The notes beneath the pieces are model-generated. The model was given only the letters and a program-made list of their open reading frames with translations, was not told where the DNA came from and made no database searches. From Flavobacterium poyangense (GTDB lineage Bacteria > Bacteroidota > Bacteroidia > Flavobacteriales > Flavobacteriaceae), in NCBI RefSeq assembly GCF_011751075.1, contig NZ_JAALLN010000003.1:1-64000 (forward strand): a stretch of 64,000 nt of DNA, written 5' to 3'. Position numbers and translations under genes: made by a program. Shown piece by piece: positions 26,347 to 37,413 of the stretch. Numbering within the stretch: position 1 is the first letter of the stretch; every line of letters starts with the position of its first letter.

Positions 26347-26889
26347 ATGTCAAGAATAGGTAAAAGCCCAATTGTAATCACTGCTGGTGTAACTGTAGAA
26401 GTTAAAGACGGTAGTATTACAGTAAAAGGAAAAAGAGGTCAACTAACTCAGGAGTTTTCGGACGTTACTGTAAAAGTTGAAGGCGATCAGATTTTAGTAG
26501 AAAGATCGTCTGATTATAAAGACCAAAGAGCAAAACACGGATTATACAGATCATTGATCAGTAACATGATTGTGGGTGTATCTGAAGGTTTTACTAAAGA
26601 ACTAGAATTAGTTGGAGTAGGTTACAGAGCTTCAAACCAAGGTCAAAAGTTAGATTTAGCTCTTGGATATTCTCACAATATTGTTTTGGAAATTGCTCCT
26701 GAAGTAGTTGTTGAAACAATATCTGAAAAAGGTAAAAATCCTATCGTAAAGTTAACATCATTAGACAAACAACTTTTAGGTCAGGTTGCTGCGAAAATCA
26801 GAGGTTTCCGTAAGCCAGAGCCGTATAAAGGAAAAGGTGTTAAGTTTGTAGGAGAAGTATTAAGAAGAAAAGCAGGTAAATCAGCTTAA
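26347..26889 (+). CDS. rplF: 50S ribosomal protein L6 (uL6)
   Basis: L6 lies at the base of the GTPase stalk. The 180-aa protein has the two repeated halves of L6, with MSRIGKSPI at the start, the [19 protein letters not shown] helix, LVGVGYRA, and the C-terminal [16 protein letters not shown]. Length is normal. Confidence 0.97.
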   Translation: MSRIGKSPIVITAGVTVEVKDGSITVKGKRGQLTQEFSDVTVKVEGDQILVERSSDYKDQRAKHGLYRSLISNMIVGVSEGFTKELELVGVGYRASNQGQKLDLALGYSHNIVLEIAPEVVVETISEKGKNPIVKLTSLDKQLLGQVAAKIRGFRKPEPYKGKGVKFVGEVLRRKAGKSA

Positions 26890-26900
26890 AAATTAAGATT

Positions 26901-27251
26901 ATGTCATTAACAAAATCTGATAGAAGACAGAGAATTAGATTCAGAATTAGAAAATCGATTAGTGGTACTGCTGCTAACCCAAGATTATCTGTGTTTAGAA
27001 GTAACAAAGAAATTTACGCTCAATTAATTGATGATGTAAATGGAGTTACTTTATTAGCTGCATCTTCAAGAGAAAAAGAAATAGGAAAAGGTACTAACGT
27101 TGAAATCGCTGCTGCTGTTGGAAAACTAGTTGCTGAGAAAGCGTTAAAAGCCGGGATTGATACCATCACTTTTGACAGAGGTGGATACTTATATCACGGT
27201 CGTATTAAATCATTAGCAGAAGGCGCAAGAGCGGCTGGACTTAAATTCTAA
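26901..27251 (+). CDS. rplR: 50S ribosomal protein L18 (uL18)
   Basis: The 116-aa protein has the basic N terminus [35 protein letters not shown] and the C-terminal [20 protein letters not shown] of L18, which binds 5S rRNA with L5 and L25. It precedes rpsE by 6 nt. Confidence 0.97.
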   Translation: MSLTKSDRRQRIRFRIRKSISGTAANPRLSVFRSNKEIYAQLIDDVNGVTLLAASSREKEIGKGTNVEIAAAVGKLVAEKALKAGIDTITFDRGGYLYHGRIKSLAEGARAAGLKF

Positions 27252-27257
27252 TATATT

Positions 27258-27779
27258 ATGTCTAAATACAAAAATGTAGAATTGGTAAAACCAAGTGGTC
27301 TTGAACTTAAAGATCGTCTGGTAAGTGTTAATCGTGTTACTAAAGTTACAAAAGGAGGTAGAGCTTTCGGTTTTTCTGCTATTGTAGTTGTAGGTGATGA
27401 AAATGGAGTAGTGGGTCACGGATTAGGAAAATCTAAAGACGTTTCTGAAGCAATTGCGAAAGCAGTAGAAGATGCTAAGAAAAATTTAGTAAAAATTCCT
27501 TTGAACGGACAATCTGTTCCTCACGAACAAAAAGGTAAATTTGGTGGTGCACGTGTATTCTTAATTCCTGCTTCTCATGGTACAGGAGTTATTGCTGGTG
27601 GAGCTGTTCGTTCAGTTCTTGAATCAGTAGGTATTCACGATGTATTATCTAAATCTCAAGGATCATCAAATCCTCATAACGTAGTGAAAGCAACTTTTGA
27701 TGCTTTATTACAAATGAGAAGCGCTCACACTGTTGCAAAACAAAGAGGTGTTTCTTTAGAAAAAGTTTTTAAAGGTTAA
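27258..27779 (+). CDS. rpsE: 30S ribosomal protein S5 (uS5)
   Basis: S5 contributes to mRNA unwinding and decoding accuracy. The 173-aa product shows the N-terminal double-stranded-RNA-binding-like domain ([18 protein letters not shown]) and the C-terminal domain with [17 protein letters not shown] and [16 protein letters not shown]. Length is typical. Confidence 0.97.
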   Translation: MSKYKNVELVKPSGLELKDRLVSVNRVTKVTKGGRAFGFSAIVVVGDENGVVGHGLGKSKDVSEAIAKAVEDAKKNLVKIPLNGQSVPHEQKGKFGGARVFLIPASHGTGVIAGGAVRSVLESVGIHDVLSKSQGSSNPHNVVKATFDALLQMRSAHTVAKQRGVSLEKVFKG

Positions 27780-27791
27780 TTCAAGGAAATT

Positions 27792-27974
27792 ATGGCTAAA
27801 TTATTAGTAAAACAAGTAAGAAGCAAAATCAACTGTCCTCTTTCTCAAAAGAGAGGTTTGGAAGCTTTAGGTCTACGTAAAATGGGACAAGTTGTGGAGC
27901 ATGATTCAAATCCTGCTATCCTTGGTATGATAAACAAAGTTAAACACTTAGTTTCTGTAGAAGAAGCTAAATAA
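27792..27974 (+). CDS. rpmD: 50S ribosomal protein L30 (uL30)
   Basis: This 60-aa protein reads [19 protein letters not shown] and [16 protein letters not shown], followed by [10 protein letters not shown], the compact L30 pattern. It lies in the standard rpsE-rpmD-rplO order, with spacers of 11-12 nt. Confidence 0.96.
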   Translation: MAKLLVKQVRSKINCPLSQKRGLEALGLRKMGQVVEHDSNPAILGMINKVKHLVSVEEAK

Positions 27975-27985
27975 CAAATACTGTT

Positions 27986-28438
27986 ATGAATTTAAGTAAC
28001 TTACAACCAGCTGAAGGGTCAACGCACAATCAAAATAAAAGATTAGGTAGAGGAGAAGGTTCTGGAAAAGGTGGTACTTCTGCAAGAGGTCACAAAGGAG
28101 CAAAATCTCGTTCTGGTTATTCTAAAAAGATTGGTTTTGAAGGAGGGCAAATGCCACTTCAAAGACGTGTACCTAAGTTTGGTTTCACAAACATCAATCG
28201 TAAAGAATACGAAGGTGTTAATTTAGATACGCTTCAATTATTAGTAGACAATGGTGTGATTACTGATTCTGTTTCTATGGCAGATTTCGTAGCTAACCGT
28301 CTTGCTACCAAAAATGAAATCGTTAAGATTTTAGGTAGAGGAGAATTGAAAGCAAAATTAAAAGTAACTGCCCACAAATTTACTGCTACTGCAAAAGCTG
28401 CTATTGAAGCTGCTGGTGGAGAAGCTGTAACTATATAA
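27986..28438 (+). CDS. rplO: 50S ribosomal protein L15 (uL15)
   Basis: The 150-aa product has the glycine- and arginine-rich N-terminal extension (KRLGRGEGSGKGGTSARGHKG), GFEGGQMPLQRRVPKFGF and the C-terminal KVTAHKFTATAKAAIEAAGG of L15, a late 50S assembly protein. It precedes secY by 13 nt. Confidence 0.97.
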   Translation: MNLSNLQPAEGSTHNQNKRLGRGEGSGKGGTSARGHKGAKSRSGYSKKIGFEGGQMPLQRRVPKFGFTNINRKEYEGVNLDTLQLLVDNGVITDSVSMADFVANRLATKNEIVKILGRGELKAKLKVTAHKFTATAKAAIEAAGGEAVTI

Positions 28439-28451
28439 CTTATCTACTAAG

Positions 28452-29798
28452 ATGAAGAAATTTATTGAATCAATAAGTAATGTTTGGAAAATCGAAGAAC
28501 TGAAAAATAGAATCTTAATTACATTAGGATTGCTTTTAGTATATCGTTTTGGTGCACACGTTACGCTTCCTGGTATTGACGCAACTCAATTAACAGGTTT
28601 AGCGGGACAGACTAAAAATGGTTTAGGATCTATCCTAGACATGTTTACAGGAGGTGCTTTCTCTAAAGCTTCAGTTTTTGCTTTAGGAATTATGCCTTAT
28701 ATTTCTGCATCTATTGTTGTTCAGTTAATGGGAATTGCGATTCCTTATTTGCAAAAGCTTCAAAGCGATGGAGAAAGTGGTAGAAAAAAGATTAATCAAA
28801 TCACTCGTTGGTTGACTATAGCTATTACACTGGTTCAAGGTCCAACTTATATCTATAATTTATACAGAACATTGCCTGGTAGTGCATTCTTACTAGGCTT
28901 TAATTCTCCTGAATTTTTGTTCTCGTCAGTTATCATTTTAGTTACAGGTACAATTTTTGCTATGTGGCTTGGTGAGAAAATTACAGATAAAGGTATTGGA
29001 AATGGAATTTCGTTATTGATTATGGTTGGTATCTTAGCTCGTTTACCGCAAGCTTTTATTCAAGAGTTTACAACGAGAGTTACCAACAACAATGGAGGTC
29101 CAATGTTGTTAGTTATTGAAATTATTGTGTGGTTATTAGTTATTATCTCTTGTGTATTGCTTACAATGGCAGTACGTAGAATCCCGGTTCAATACGCTCG
29201 TCGTACGACAACTGGTGATTATGAGCAAGATTTAGCAGGTGGTAATAGACAATGGATTCCTCTTAAGCTTAACGCTTCAGGAGTTATGCCAATCATTTTT
29301 GCTCAGGCAATTATGTTTATACCTGCGGCTGTAGCTGGATTGTCTAAATCAGACACATCACAATCGATCGTTGGAGCATTTAGCGATATGTTTGGTTTCT
29401 GGTATAATTTTGTTTTTGCAACTTTAATTATTGTATTTACATTCTTTTATACTGCGATCACCGTACCGACTAACAAAATGGCTGACGATTTGAAGAGAAG
29501 TGGTGGTTTTATTCCTGGCGTTCGCCCGGGAGCTGAAACTTCAGACTTTCTTGATAAAGTGATGTCCTTGATAACTTTCCCAGGATCTTTATTCCTTGCT
29601 TTGATTGCTGTGTTCCCAGCTATTGTTGTAAGTATTATGGATGTACAACCATCTTGGGCAATGTTTTTTGGAGGTACCTCATTAATAATTATGGTTGGTG
29701 TTGCAATAGATACTATTCAACAAATCAATTCATACTTGTTAAACAAACATTATGATGGTTTAATGAAGACTGGTAAAAATAGAAAAGCGGTAGCTTAA
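28452..29798 (+). CDS. secY: Protein translocase subunit SecY
   Basis: SecY forms the protein-conducting channel of the inner membrane with SecE and SecG. The 448-aa product has ten predicted membrane helices, the plug-region motif near [22 protein letters not shown], the GNGISL segment and the cytosolic loops [10 protein letters not shown] (loop 4/5 type) and [11 protein letters not shown] that contact SecA and the ribosome. It sits in the standard place after rplO. adk and map, which often follow secY, are absent; infA comes next after 7 nt. Confidence 0.98.
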   Translation: MKKFIESISNVWKIEELKNRILITLGLLLVYRFGAHVTLPGIDATQLTGLAGQTKNGLGSILDMFTGGAFSKASVFALGIMPYISASIVVQLMGIAIPYLQKLQSDGESGRKKINQITRWLTIAITLVQGPTYIYNLYRTLPGSAFLLGFNSPEFLFSSVIILVTGTIFAMWLGEKITDKGIGNGISLLIMVGILARLPQAFIQEFTTRVTNNNGGPMLLVIEIIVWLLVIISCVLLTMAVRRIPVQYARRTTTGDYEQDLAGGNRQWIPLKLNASGVMPIIFAQAIMFIPAAVAGLSKSDTSQSIVGAFSDMFGFWYNFVFATLIIVFTFFYTAITVPTNKMADDLKRSGGFIPGVRPGAETSDFLDKVMSLITFPGSLFLALIAVFPAIVVSIMDVQPSWAMFFGGTSLIIMVGVAIDTIQQINSYLLNKHYDGLMKTGKNRKAVA

Positions 29799-29805
29799 TA
29801 TATTT

Positions 29806-30021
29806 ATGGCAAAACAATCAGCAATAGAACAAGACGGATCAATCATTGAAGCATTGTCAAATGCGATGTTCCGTGTGGAGTTAGAAAATGGACATATCGT
29901 GATTGCTCATATTTCTGGAAAGATGCGTATGCATTATATCAAATTATTACCTGGTGATAAAGTGAAACTGGAAATGAGCCCTTATGATTTGTCAAAAGCA
30001 AGAATTACTTATCGATATTAA
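29806..30021 (+). CDS. infA: Translation initiation factor IF-1
   Basis: The 71-aa OB-fold protein has the IF-1 sequence features [41 protein letters not shown] and RITYRY at the end. IF-1 occupies the ribosomal A site during initiation. It lies between secY and rpmJ with short spacers. Confidence 0.98.
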   Translation: MAKQSAIEQDGSIIEALSNAMFRVELENGHIVIAHISGKMRMHYIKLLPGDKVKLEMSPYDLSKARITYRY

Positions 30022-30033
30022 AGGATATTCAAT

Positions 30034-30150
30034 ATGAAAGTTAGAGCATCAGTAAAAAAGAGAAGCGCCGAGTGCATTATCGTGCGCAGAAAAGGGAGAT
30101 TGTACGTAATAAACAAAAAGAATCCTAGATTTAAACAAAGACAAGGATAA
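30034..30150 (+). CDS. rpmJ: 50S ribosomal protein L36 (bL36), zinc-free form
   Basis: A 38-codon gene too short for routine ORF lists. The product begins [14 protein letters not shown] and ends NPRFKQRQG, which is unmistakable for L36. Of the zinc ligands in the classic form (three Cys and one His) only one Cys, at position 14, remains, so this is the zinc-independent type. It follows infA by 12 nt and ends 2 nt before rpsM. Confidence 0.96.
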
Positions 30151-30152
30151 TT

Positions 30153-30527
30153 ATGGCAAGAATAGCAGGGGTAGATATCCCAAAAAACAAAAGAGGTGTT
30201 ATTGCACTTACCTACATCTTTGGATTAGGAAAAAGTAGAGCTATTGAGATTTTAGAAAAAGCTCAAGTAAGCCAAGATAAAAAAGTTCAAGATTGGAATG
30301 ACGACGAGATCGGAGCAATTCGTGAAGCTGTTGGAGTATACAAAATTGAAGGTGAATTACGTTCTGAAGTTTCTTTAAACATCAAACGTTTAATGGATAT
30401 TGGTTGTTATAGAGGTATCCGTCATAGAGCTGGTCTTCCATTAAGAGGACAAAGAACTAAAAACAACTCTAGAACTAGAAAAGGTAAAAGAAAAACTGTT
30501 GCTAACAAGAAAAAAGCAACTAAATAA
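30153..30527 (+). CDS. rpsM: 30S ribosomal protein S13 (uS13)
   Basis: The 124-aa protein begins [15 protein letters not shown] and ends with the basic tail after [31 protein letters not shown]13 is at the top of the 30S head and contacts P-site tRNA and the 50S subunit. It leads the alpha-operon set rpsM-rpsK-rpsD-rpoA-rplQ. Confidence 0.98.
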   Translation: MARIAGVDIPKNKRGVIALTYIFGLGKSRAIEILEKAQVSQDKKVQDWNDDEIGAIREAVGVYKIEGELRSEVSLNIKRLMDIGCYRGIRHRAGLPLRGQRTKNNSRTRKGKRKTVANKKKATK

Positions 30528-30535
30528 TAAGTAAT

Positions 30536-30919
30536 ATGGCTAAAGCAACTGCAAAAAAACGTAAAGTTATCGTTGAATCAACGGGTGAAGCTCATATTTC
30601 TGCCACTTTCAACAACATTATCATTTCTTTGACTAATAAGAAAGGTGAAGTTATTTCTTGGTCTTCAGCTGGTAAAATGGGTTTCAGAGGTTCTAAAAAG
30701 AACACTCCGTACGCAGCTCAAATGGCAGCAGAAGATTGTAGTAAAGTAGCTCTTGAGGCAGGACTTAAAAAAGTAAAAGTTTATGTAAAAGGACCAGGAA
30801 ACGGACGTGAGTCTGCTATCCGTTCTATTCATAACGGTGGAATTGAAGTTACTGAGATTATCGATGTTACTCCAATGCCTCACAACGGATGTCGTCCTCC
30901 AAAAAGACGTAGAGTTTAA
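30536..30919 (+). CDS. rpsK: 30S ribosomal protein S11 (uS11)
   Basis: The 127-aa protein contains [40 protein letters not shown] and the conserved C terminus [18 protein letters not shown] of S11, which lies on the platform near the Shine-Dalgarno helix site. A 92-nt spacer with a bulged hairpin separates it from rpsD. Confidence 0.98.
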   Translation: MAKATAKKRKVIVESTGEAHISATFNNIIISLTNKKGEVISWSSAGKMGFRGSKKNTPYAAQMAAEDCSKVALEAGLKKVKVYVKGPGNGRESAIRSIHNGGIEVTEIIDVTPMPHNGCRPPKRRRV

Positions 30920-30946
30920 TACTCAAATTTAATTATAGTATAACCT

Positions 30947-30998
30947 AGATAGAACATAGATTATCGAAGGATAAGACCTGAATTCATAATCTCTATCT
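30947..30998 (+). promoter_or_regulatory. Bulged hairpin in the rpsD leader
   Basis: AGATAG (30947-30952) and AGATTAT (30958-30964) pair with ATAATCT (30986-30992) and CTATCT (30993-30998), giving a 13-bp stem with a 5-nt one-sided bulge (AACAT) and a 21-nt loop. It ends 13 nt before rpsD. S4 regulates its own mRNA in E. coli and Bacillus, so a binding site for S4 is a reasonable guess. Confidence 0.55.
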
Positions 30999-31011
30999 TA
31001 AACAATTTAAA

Positions 31012-31617
31012 ATGGCAAGATATACTGGTCCTAGCACAAGAATCGCTCGTAAATTTGGCGAAGCAATTTTCGGAGATGATAAATCTTTCGAAAAAAGAAA
31101 TTACCCACCTGGACAACACGGGATGGCTAAAAAAAGAGGAAAAAAATCTGAGTACGCTGTTCAGTTAATGGAAAAGCAAAAAGCTAAATATTCTTACGGA
31201 ATTTTAGAAAAACAATTCAGAAATTTATTCGAAAAAGCATCAGCTACTAAAGGAGTTACTGGTGAAGTTTTATTACAATTATGCGAAGCAAGATTGGATA
31301 ATGTTGTTTTTAGAATGGGTATCGCTCCTTCTAGAAGAGGTGCACGTCAAATCGTATCTCACAGACACATTACCGTAAATGGTGAAGTTGTAAATATTCC
31401 TTCTTACCACCTTAAGCCTGGTGATAAAGTTGCAGTTCGTGAAAAATCTAAATCTTTAGAAGCTATCGAGCGTTCTTTATCAAATTCAAGTCATGTTTAC
31501 GAATGGATTACCTGGAACAATGATCTTAAAGAAGGAACTTTCGTTTCTGTACCTGCGAGACTTCAAATTCCAGAAAACATTAAAGAACAATTAATCGTAG
31601 AGTTGTACAACAAATAA
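31012..31617 (+). CDS. rpsD: 30S ribosomal protein S4 (uS4)
   Basis: S4 nucleates 30S body assembly and helps unwind mRNA. The 201-aa product has [29 protein letters not shown], and the S4 RNA-binding domain with [30 protein letters not shown]. The N-terminal zinc-binding Cys cluster of some S4 proteins is absent. It precedes rpoA by 21 nt. Confidence 0.98.
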   Translation: MARYTGPSTRIARKFGEAIFGDDKSFEKRNYPPGQHGMAKKRGKKSEYAVQLMEKQKAKYSYGILEKQFRNLFEKASATKGVTGEVLLQLCEARLDNVVFRMGIAPSRRGARQIVSHRHITVNGEVVNIPSYHLKPGDKVAVREKSKSLEAIERSLSNSSHVYEWITWNNDLKEGTFVSVPARLQIPENIKEQLIVELYNK

Positions 31618-31638
31618 TAATTGACTTAGTCGAAATTT

Positions 31639-32631
31639 ATGGCAATATTTAATTTTCAAAAGCCCGATAAAGTTATCATGATCGATTCAACCGATTTTGA
31701 AGGTAAATTCGAATTTAGACCTTTGGAACCTGGTTATGGATTGACTGTTGGTAATGCACTTAGAAGAGTTTTGCTTTCAGCATTAGAAGGTTATGCAATT
31801 ACATCTGTTCGTATCGAGGGTGTAGATCATGAGTTTTCTACTATTTCAGGTGTTGTTGAAGACGTTACCGAAATTATCCTTAATCTAAAACAAGTACGTT
31901 TCAAACGTCAGATTGAAGATATCGATAATGAAGCAGTTACAATTTCTGTTTCTGGTAAAGATCAGTTAACAGCAGGTGATTTTCAAAAATTTATCTCAGG
32001 TTTCCAAGTTCTGAATCCAGACTTAGTAATCTGTAATTTAGATTCTAAAATCAAATTGAACTTCGATTTAACAATCGAAAAAGGTAGAGGATATGTTCCT
32101 GCTGAGGAGAACAAAAAACAGAACGCAGCAATTGGTACTATTTTTACAGACTCTATTTTTACTCCGGTAAAAAATGTAAAATATGCTATTGAAAACTTCC
32201 GTGTGGAACAAAAAACAGATTACGAAAAATTAGTTTTTGAAATTAAAACTGATGGTTCGATTAATCCAAAAGATGCTCTTACTGAAGCTGCTAAAGTTTT
32301 AATTCACCACTTCATGTTATTTTCTGACGAAAGAATTACACTCGAGGCTGACGAAATTGCACAAACAGAATCGTATGATGAAGAGTCATTGCATATGAGA
32401 CAATTGCTTAAAACTAAGCTTGTTGATATGGATTTATCTGTTAGAGCATTAAATTGCTTGAAAGCGGCTGAAGTTGATACACTTGGTGATTTAGTATCGT
32501 TCAATAAAAATGACCTAATGAAATTCCGTAATTTTGGTAAAAAATCTTTAACTGAACTTGATGAACTTGTTGCAGTTAAAAATCTTACTTTCGGAATGGA
32601 TTTAGCTAAATACAAATTAGATAAAGAATAA
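31639..32631 (+). CDS. rpoA: RNA polymerase alpha subunit
   Basis: The 330-aa protein has the N-terminal dimerisation domain (about 1-230, with [26 protein letters not shown]) and the C-terminal DNA-binding domain (about 250-330, with [22 protein letters not shown] and [13 protein letters not shown]). Alpha assembles the core enzyme and touches upstream promoter DNA and regulators. It lies in the usual place between rpsD and rplQ. Confidence 0.98.
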   Translation: MAIFNFQKPDKVIMIDSTDFEGKFEFRPLEPGYGLTVGNALRRVLLSALEGYAITSVRIEGVDHEFSTISGVVEDVTEIILNLKQVRFKRQIEDIDNEAVTISVSGKDQLTAGDFQKFISGFQVLNPDLVICNLDSKIKLNFDLTIEKGRGYVPAEENKKQNAAIGTIFTDSIFTPVKNVKYAIENFRVEQKTDYEKLVFEIKTDGSINPKDALTEAAKVLIHHFMLFSDERITLEADEIAQTESYDEESLHMRQLLKTKLVDMDLSVRALNCLKAAEVDTLGDLVSFNKNDLMKFRNFGKKSLTELDELVAVKNLTFGMDLAKYKLDKE

Positions 32632-32634
32632 TTC

Positions 32635-32652
32635 AATCCGCTGCGGCGGATT
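32635..32652 (+). promoter_or_regulatory. Hairpin in the rpoA-rplQ spacer
   Basis: AATCCGC (32635-32641) pairs perfectly with GCGGATT (32646-32652) around TGCG. It starts 4 nt after the rpoA stop and lies 16 nt before rplQ; no T-run follows. A GC-rich stem in so AT-rich a spacer suggests mRNA processing or protection of the rpoA end. Confidence 0.5.
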
Positions 32653-32667
32653 AAATTTAAAATAGCA

Positions 32668-33156
32668 ATGAGACACGGAAAAAAATTCAATCACTTAAGC
32701 AGACAGACTGGACATAGAAAAGCTATGTTGGCTAATATGGCTTGTTCTCTTATCGAGCACAAACGTATTAACACTACTGTTGCTAAAGCTAAAGCGCTTA
32801 AACAATTCGTTGAGCCTTTAATCACAAAATCAAAAGAAGATACGACTCACAACCGTCGTATTGTTTTTGCTTACCTACGTAGTAAATATGCGGTAACTGA
32901 CTTGTTCAGAGACGTAGCTGCTAAAGTTGGTGACCGTCCAGGTGGATACACTCGTATCATTAAAGTTGGAAATCGTTTGGGAGATAATGCTGATATGGCA
33001 ATGATCGAACTTGTAGATTTCAATGAACTTTACAATGGAGGTAAAAAAGAAGTTAAAAAAGCAAAAAGCCGTCGTGGTGGTAAAGCAAAAAAAGCTGAGG
33101 GTACTCCTGAAGCTCCTGCTGCTGAATCAGAATCGACTACTGAAGCTTCTGAATAA
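32668..33156 (+). CDS. rplQ: 50S ribosomal protein L17 (bL17) with C-terminal extension
   Basis: The first 115 residues are standard L17 ([67 protein letters not shown]). A lysine-rich then Glu/Ala/Ser-rich tail of about 40 residues follows, making the protein 162 aa against about 120-130 in many bacteria. Such tails are common in Bacteroidota L17. It ends the ribosomal cluster and is followed by a strong terminator. Confidence 0.97.
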   Translation: MRHGKKFNHLSRQTGHRKAMLANMACSLIEHKRINTTVAKAKALKQFVEPLITKSKEDTTHNRRIVFAYLRSKYAVTDLFRDVAAKVGDRPGGYTRIIKVGNRLGDNADMAMIELVDFNELYNGGKKEVKKAKSRRGGKAKKAEGTPEAPAAESESTTEASE

Positions 33157-33184
33157 TTATGAAAGTAATGATTCTATAGAAATC

Positions 33185-33220
33185 AAGGATAAACTAATTT
33201 TTAGTTTATCCTTTTTTTTT
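33185..33220 (+). terminator. Terminator of the S10-spc-alpha cluster
   Basis: A perfect 13-bp stem (33185-33197 with 33201-33213) around a TTT loop is followed by a run of T to 33220. It lies 28 nt after the rplQ stop. Confidence 0.93.
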
Positions 33221-33297
33221 GATTTTTTTTTAAAATAGAAATCTAACTTATTAAGATACTCCGGTTTTATTTTTATGAATGAAATTTTTAAAAAATC

Positions 33298-33328
33298 TTG
33301 GAGGCACTCTTTTAAGGAAGTAAATTTG
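33298..33328 (+). promoter_or_regulatory. Promoter of carA
   Basis: TTG (33298-33300) and TAAATTTG (33321-33328) are 20 nt apart, matching the Bacteroidota consensus. The leader to carA would be about 65 nt. Confidence 0.8.
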
Positions 33329-33400
33329 CAAAATATCTAATTACAATTGAAACAGGCTTTACCGGTTTCATAAGACGATTAAAAACAATACAATTAAAGA

Positions 33401-34519
33401 ATGAAATACACTACACGACAAAGCGCCATTTTATTACTAAGTGATGGAACTATTTTTCATGGAAAATCTATCGGAATTAGCGGTAAAACTTTTGGAGAAG
33501 TTTGTTTTAATACTGGAATGACCGGATATCAGGAGATTTTTACAGATCCTTCTTATTACGGACAAATTATGGTGGCAACTAATACGCATATTGGAAATTA
33601 TGGAGTTAATGATTCAGAAGTAGAATCAGATTCTGTTAAAATTGCCGGTTTAGTTTGTAAAAACTTTAGTTTCAATTATTCCAGAGAAGATGCTTCCGGT
33701 AGTTTGGAAGATTATTTCACAAAACAAAATCTAATTTGTATTTCTGATGTTGATACACGTGCATTGGTAAGTTACATTCGTGATAACGGAGCTATGAACG
33801 CTGTTATTTGTACAGACGGTACTTCTGTTGAAGACTTAAAGAAAGAGTTGGCCAATGTGCCAAACATGGAAGGTTTAGAGTTGGCATCGAAAGTTTCGAC
33901 TACTGAGCCTTATTTTTTTGGTGACGAAAATGCTACTTATAAAATCTCTGCTTTAGATCTTGGTATTAAAACAAATATCCTTAGAAATCTGGCTAAGAGA
34001 GATTGTTACATAAAAGTGTTCCCATATAATTCAACTTATAAAGATCTGGCAGCGTTTAATCCGGATGGGTACTTCTTGTCAAACGGACCTGGTGATCCGG
34101 ATCCGCTTTTTGGTGCAATTGAAGTGGCAAAAGAAATTCTTGCGGATAATAAACCTTTGTTCGGAATTTGTTTAGGGCATCAGGTAATTGCTTTGGCAAA
34201 CGGAGTTCAGACGTATAAAATGTTTAACGGACACCGAGGAATAAATCATCCTGTAAAAAACATTATTACAGGTAAAGGGGAGATTACTTCTCAAAACCAT
34301 GGTTTTGCAGTTAATAAAGAACAATTAGATAATCACCCTGACTTAGAGATTACACACCTGCATTTGAATGACGGAACTGTGGCGGGTATGCGTATGAAAA
34401 ATAAGAATTGTTTTTCAGTACAATACCATCCGGAAGCAAGTCCGGGACCTCATGATTCTTCTTATTTGTTTGATCAGTTTGTAGAGAACATCAAAGAGGC
34501 TACTTCTAAAACGATATAG
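33401..34519 (+). CDS. carA: Carbamoyl-phosphate synthase small subunit
   Basis: CarA hydrolyses glutamine and passes ammonia to CarB for carbamoyl phosphate, the precursor of pyrimidines and arginine. The 372-aa product has the N-terminal CPSase small-chain domain (MTGYQEIFTDPSYYGQ, SREDASGSL) and a C-terminal class I amidotransferase with nucleophile motif GICLGHQ, SQNHGFAV and the His/Glu pair in YHPEASPGP. carB is not in this window. The gene has its own promoter and no near partner in the same unit. Confidence 0.97.
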   Translation: MKYTTRQSAILLLSDGTIFHGKSIGISGKTFGEVCFNTGMTGYQEIFTDPSYYGQIMVATNTHIGNYGVNDSEVESDSVKIAGLVCKNFSFNYSREDASGSLEDYFTKQNLICISDVDTRALVSYIRDNGAMNAVICTDGTSVEDLKKELANVPNMEGLELASKVSTTEPYFFGDENATYKISALDLGIKTNILRNLAKRDCYIKVFPYNSTYKDLAAFNPDGYFLSNGPGDPDPLFGAIEVAKEILADNKPLFGICLGHQVIALANGVQTYKMFNGHRGINHPVKNIITGKGEITSQNHGFAVNKEQLDNHPDLEITHLHLNDGTVAGMRMKNKNCFSVQYHPEASPGPHDSSYLFDQFVENIKEATSKTI

Positions 34520-34597
34520 TTAATAAATAAAGGTTTTTAATAGTTAAAATGCGTATTTTCTATTGGATATTTTTATAATTTCGAAAAAAATATATAA

Positions 34598-35914
<1,317 letters not shown>

Positions 35915-35939
35915 TTGTAAACAATTATAGACTATATTT

Positions 35940-35971
35940 AAACCATCCGTTTTTATGGATGGTTTTTTTTT
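35940..35971 (+). terminator. Terminator of eno
   Basis: AACCATCC (35941-35948) pairs with GGATGGTT (35957-35964), extendable by one A-T pair, followed by a run of T. It lies 26 nt after the eno stop. Confidence 0.9.
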
Positions 35972-36070
35972 GGAGTTTTAACAAATTCATAGGAGGATTC
36001 TTTTTTTAATTAGTCTTAAATTCCTTAGATTTGGTAAATTATTATTTTAAAGATTTATTTTCGATATATT

Positions 36071-37348
36071 ATGTCAAAAACAGCTACATTAGAAATAGAC
36101 GGTAAAAAAATTGAACTTCCTGTAATTACCGGGAGTGAAAATGAGTCTGCTGTCGATATTAACAAATTACGTGATTTAACTGGTTTTATTACACTTGACC
36201 CGGGATATAAAAATTCAGGATCTTGTACAAGTGAAATTACTTTCTTAGATGGAGAACTTGGAATTTTACGTTACAGAGGATATTCAATTGAAGATTTAGC
36301 TGAAAAAGCAACTTTCCCTGAAGTATCTTACCTTTTAATTTTCGGTGAATTGCCAACGGCTCAACAATTAGCTCAATTTGATGCTGATATTAAAAAGCAT
36401 ACTTTGGTTAACGAAGAAATGAAAAACATCATTGACGGTTTCCCGAAAACGGCTCACCCGATGGGAGTTTTGTCTGCCTTGACAAGTGCTTTAACAGCGT
36501 TTAACCCAAAATCTGTAAATGTAGAGAATGAAAAAGAAATGTATGAGGCTATCTGCAAAACAATAGCTAAGTTTCTTGTTATTGCTACATGGACGTACAG
36601 AAAAACAATGGGCTACCCATTGAATTATTATGACAATACACAAGGTTATGTAGAGAACTTTATGCAATTAATGTTTAAATTGCCTACAGGACCTTACGCT
36701 GCAAACCCAATTGTTGTTAATGCATTAGACAAATTGTTTATCTTACACGGAGATCATGAGCAAAACTGTTCAACTTCTACGGTAAGAATGGTTGGTTCTT
36801 CTCATGCAGGATTGTTTGCTTCTATTTCTGCAGGTGTTTCTGCACTTTGGGGACCACTTCACGGTGGTGCAAACCAAGCTGTTTTGGAGATGCTGGAAGA
36901 GATCAATAAAGATGGTGGAGATACAGATAAATTTATGGCGAAAGCCAAAGATAAAAACGACCCTTTCCGTTTAATGGGATTTGGTCACAGAGTTTATAAA
37001 AACTTTGATCCTAGAGCAAGAATTATCAAAAAAGCAGCTAAAGAAGTGTTAGAAACTTTAGGTGTTGAAGATCCGATTTTAGAGATTGCTAAAAAACTGG
37101 AAGAAGCTGCTTTAGAAGATGAATACTTCAAATCAAGAAACTTATATCCAAACGTTGATTTCTACTCTGGAATTATCTACAGAGCGTTAGGAATTCCAAC
37201 AGATATGTTTACTGTAATGTTTGCTATTGGTAGATTACCGGGCTGGATTGCGCAATGGAAAGAAATGCGTGAGAATAAAGAGCCAATCGGAAGACCAAGA
37301 CAAATATATACTGGACATCCGTTGAGAGACTTTAAGTCAAATAAATAA
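36071..37348 (+). CDS. gltA: Citrate synthase
   Basis: Citrate synthase condenses oxaloacetate and acetyl-CoA at the entry of the TCA cycle. The 425-aa product is the hexameric type II form, with an N-terminal beta domain, RGYSIEDLAE, HEQNCSTSTVRM with a catalytic His, WGPLHGGANQAVL, and GFGHRVYKNFDPRA with the oxaloacetate-binding residues. Upstream, TTTG (36030-36033) and TATTTTCG (36056-36063) 22 nt apart form an imperfect promoter. It is transcribed alone. Confidence 0.97.
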   Translation: MSKTATLEIDGKKIELPVITGSENESAVDINKLRDLTGFITLDPGYKNSGSCTSEITFLDGELGILRYRGYSIEDLAEKATFPEVSYLLIFGELPTAQQLAQFDADIKKHTLVNEEMKNIIDGFPKTAHPMGVLSALTSALTAFNPKSVNVENEKEMYEAICKTIAKFLVIATWTYRKTMGYPLNYYDNTQGYVENFMQLMFKLPTGPYAANPIVVNALDKLFILHGDHEQNCSTSTVRMVGSSHAGLFASISAGVSALWGPLHGGANQAVLEMLEEINKDGGDTDKFMAKAKDKNDPFRLMGFGHRVYKNFDPRARIIKKAAKEVLETLGVEDPILEIAKKLEEAALEDEYFKSRNLYPNVDFYSGIIYRALGIPTDMFTVMFAIGRLPGWIAQWKEMRENKEPIGRPRQIYTGHPLRDFKSNK

Positions 37349-37357
37349 AAACATTTT

Positions 37358-37387
37358 AAAGCTTCACGTAACTGTGAAGCTTTTTTT
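37358..37387 (+). terminator. Terminator of gltA
   Basis: A perfect 10-bp stem (37358-37367 with 37374-37383) with a 6-nt loop runs into seven T. The T-run overlaps a TATCTTTG box (37387-37394) that could serve the next gene. Confidence 0.92.
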
Positions 37388-37394
37388 ATCTTTG
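37387..37394 (+). promoter_or_regulatory. -7 promoter element of the DDAH-like gene
   Basis: TATCTTTG matches TAnnTTTG and ends 19 nt before the ATG at 37414. No TTG box is seen at the right distance, since that stretch is the gltA terminator stem. Confidence 0.4.
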
Positions 37395-37413
37395 TTCAAA
37401 ATACAATAAAGTT

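Noticed and set aside
33023-33238. Lysine/leucine-rich frame overlapping the rplQ end
   Set aside because: It is a frame-shifted reading of the low-complexity L17 tail and runs through the terminator.
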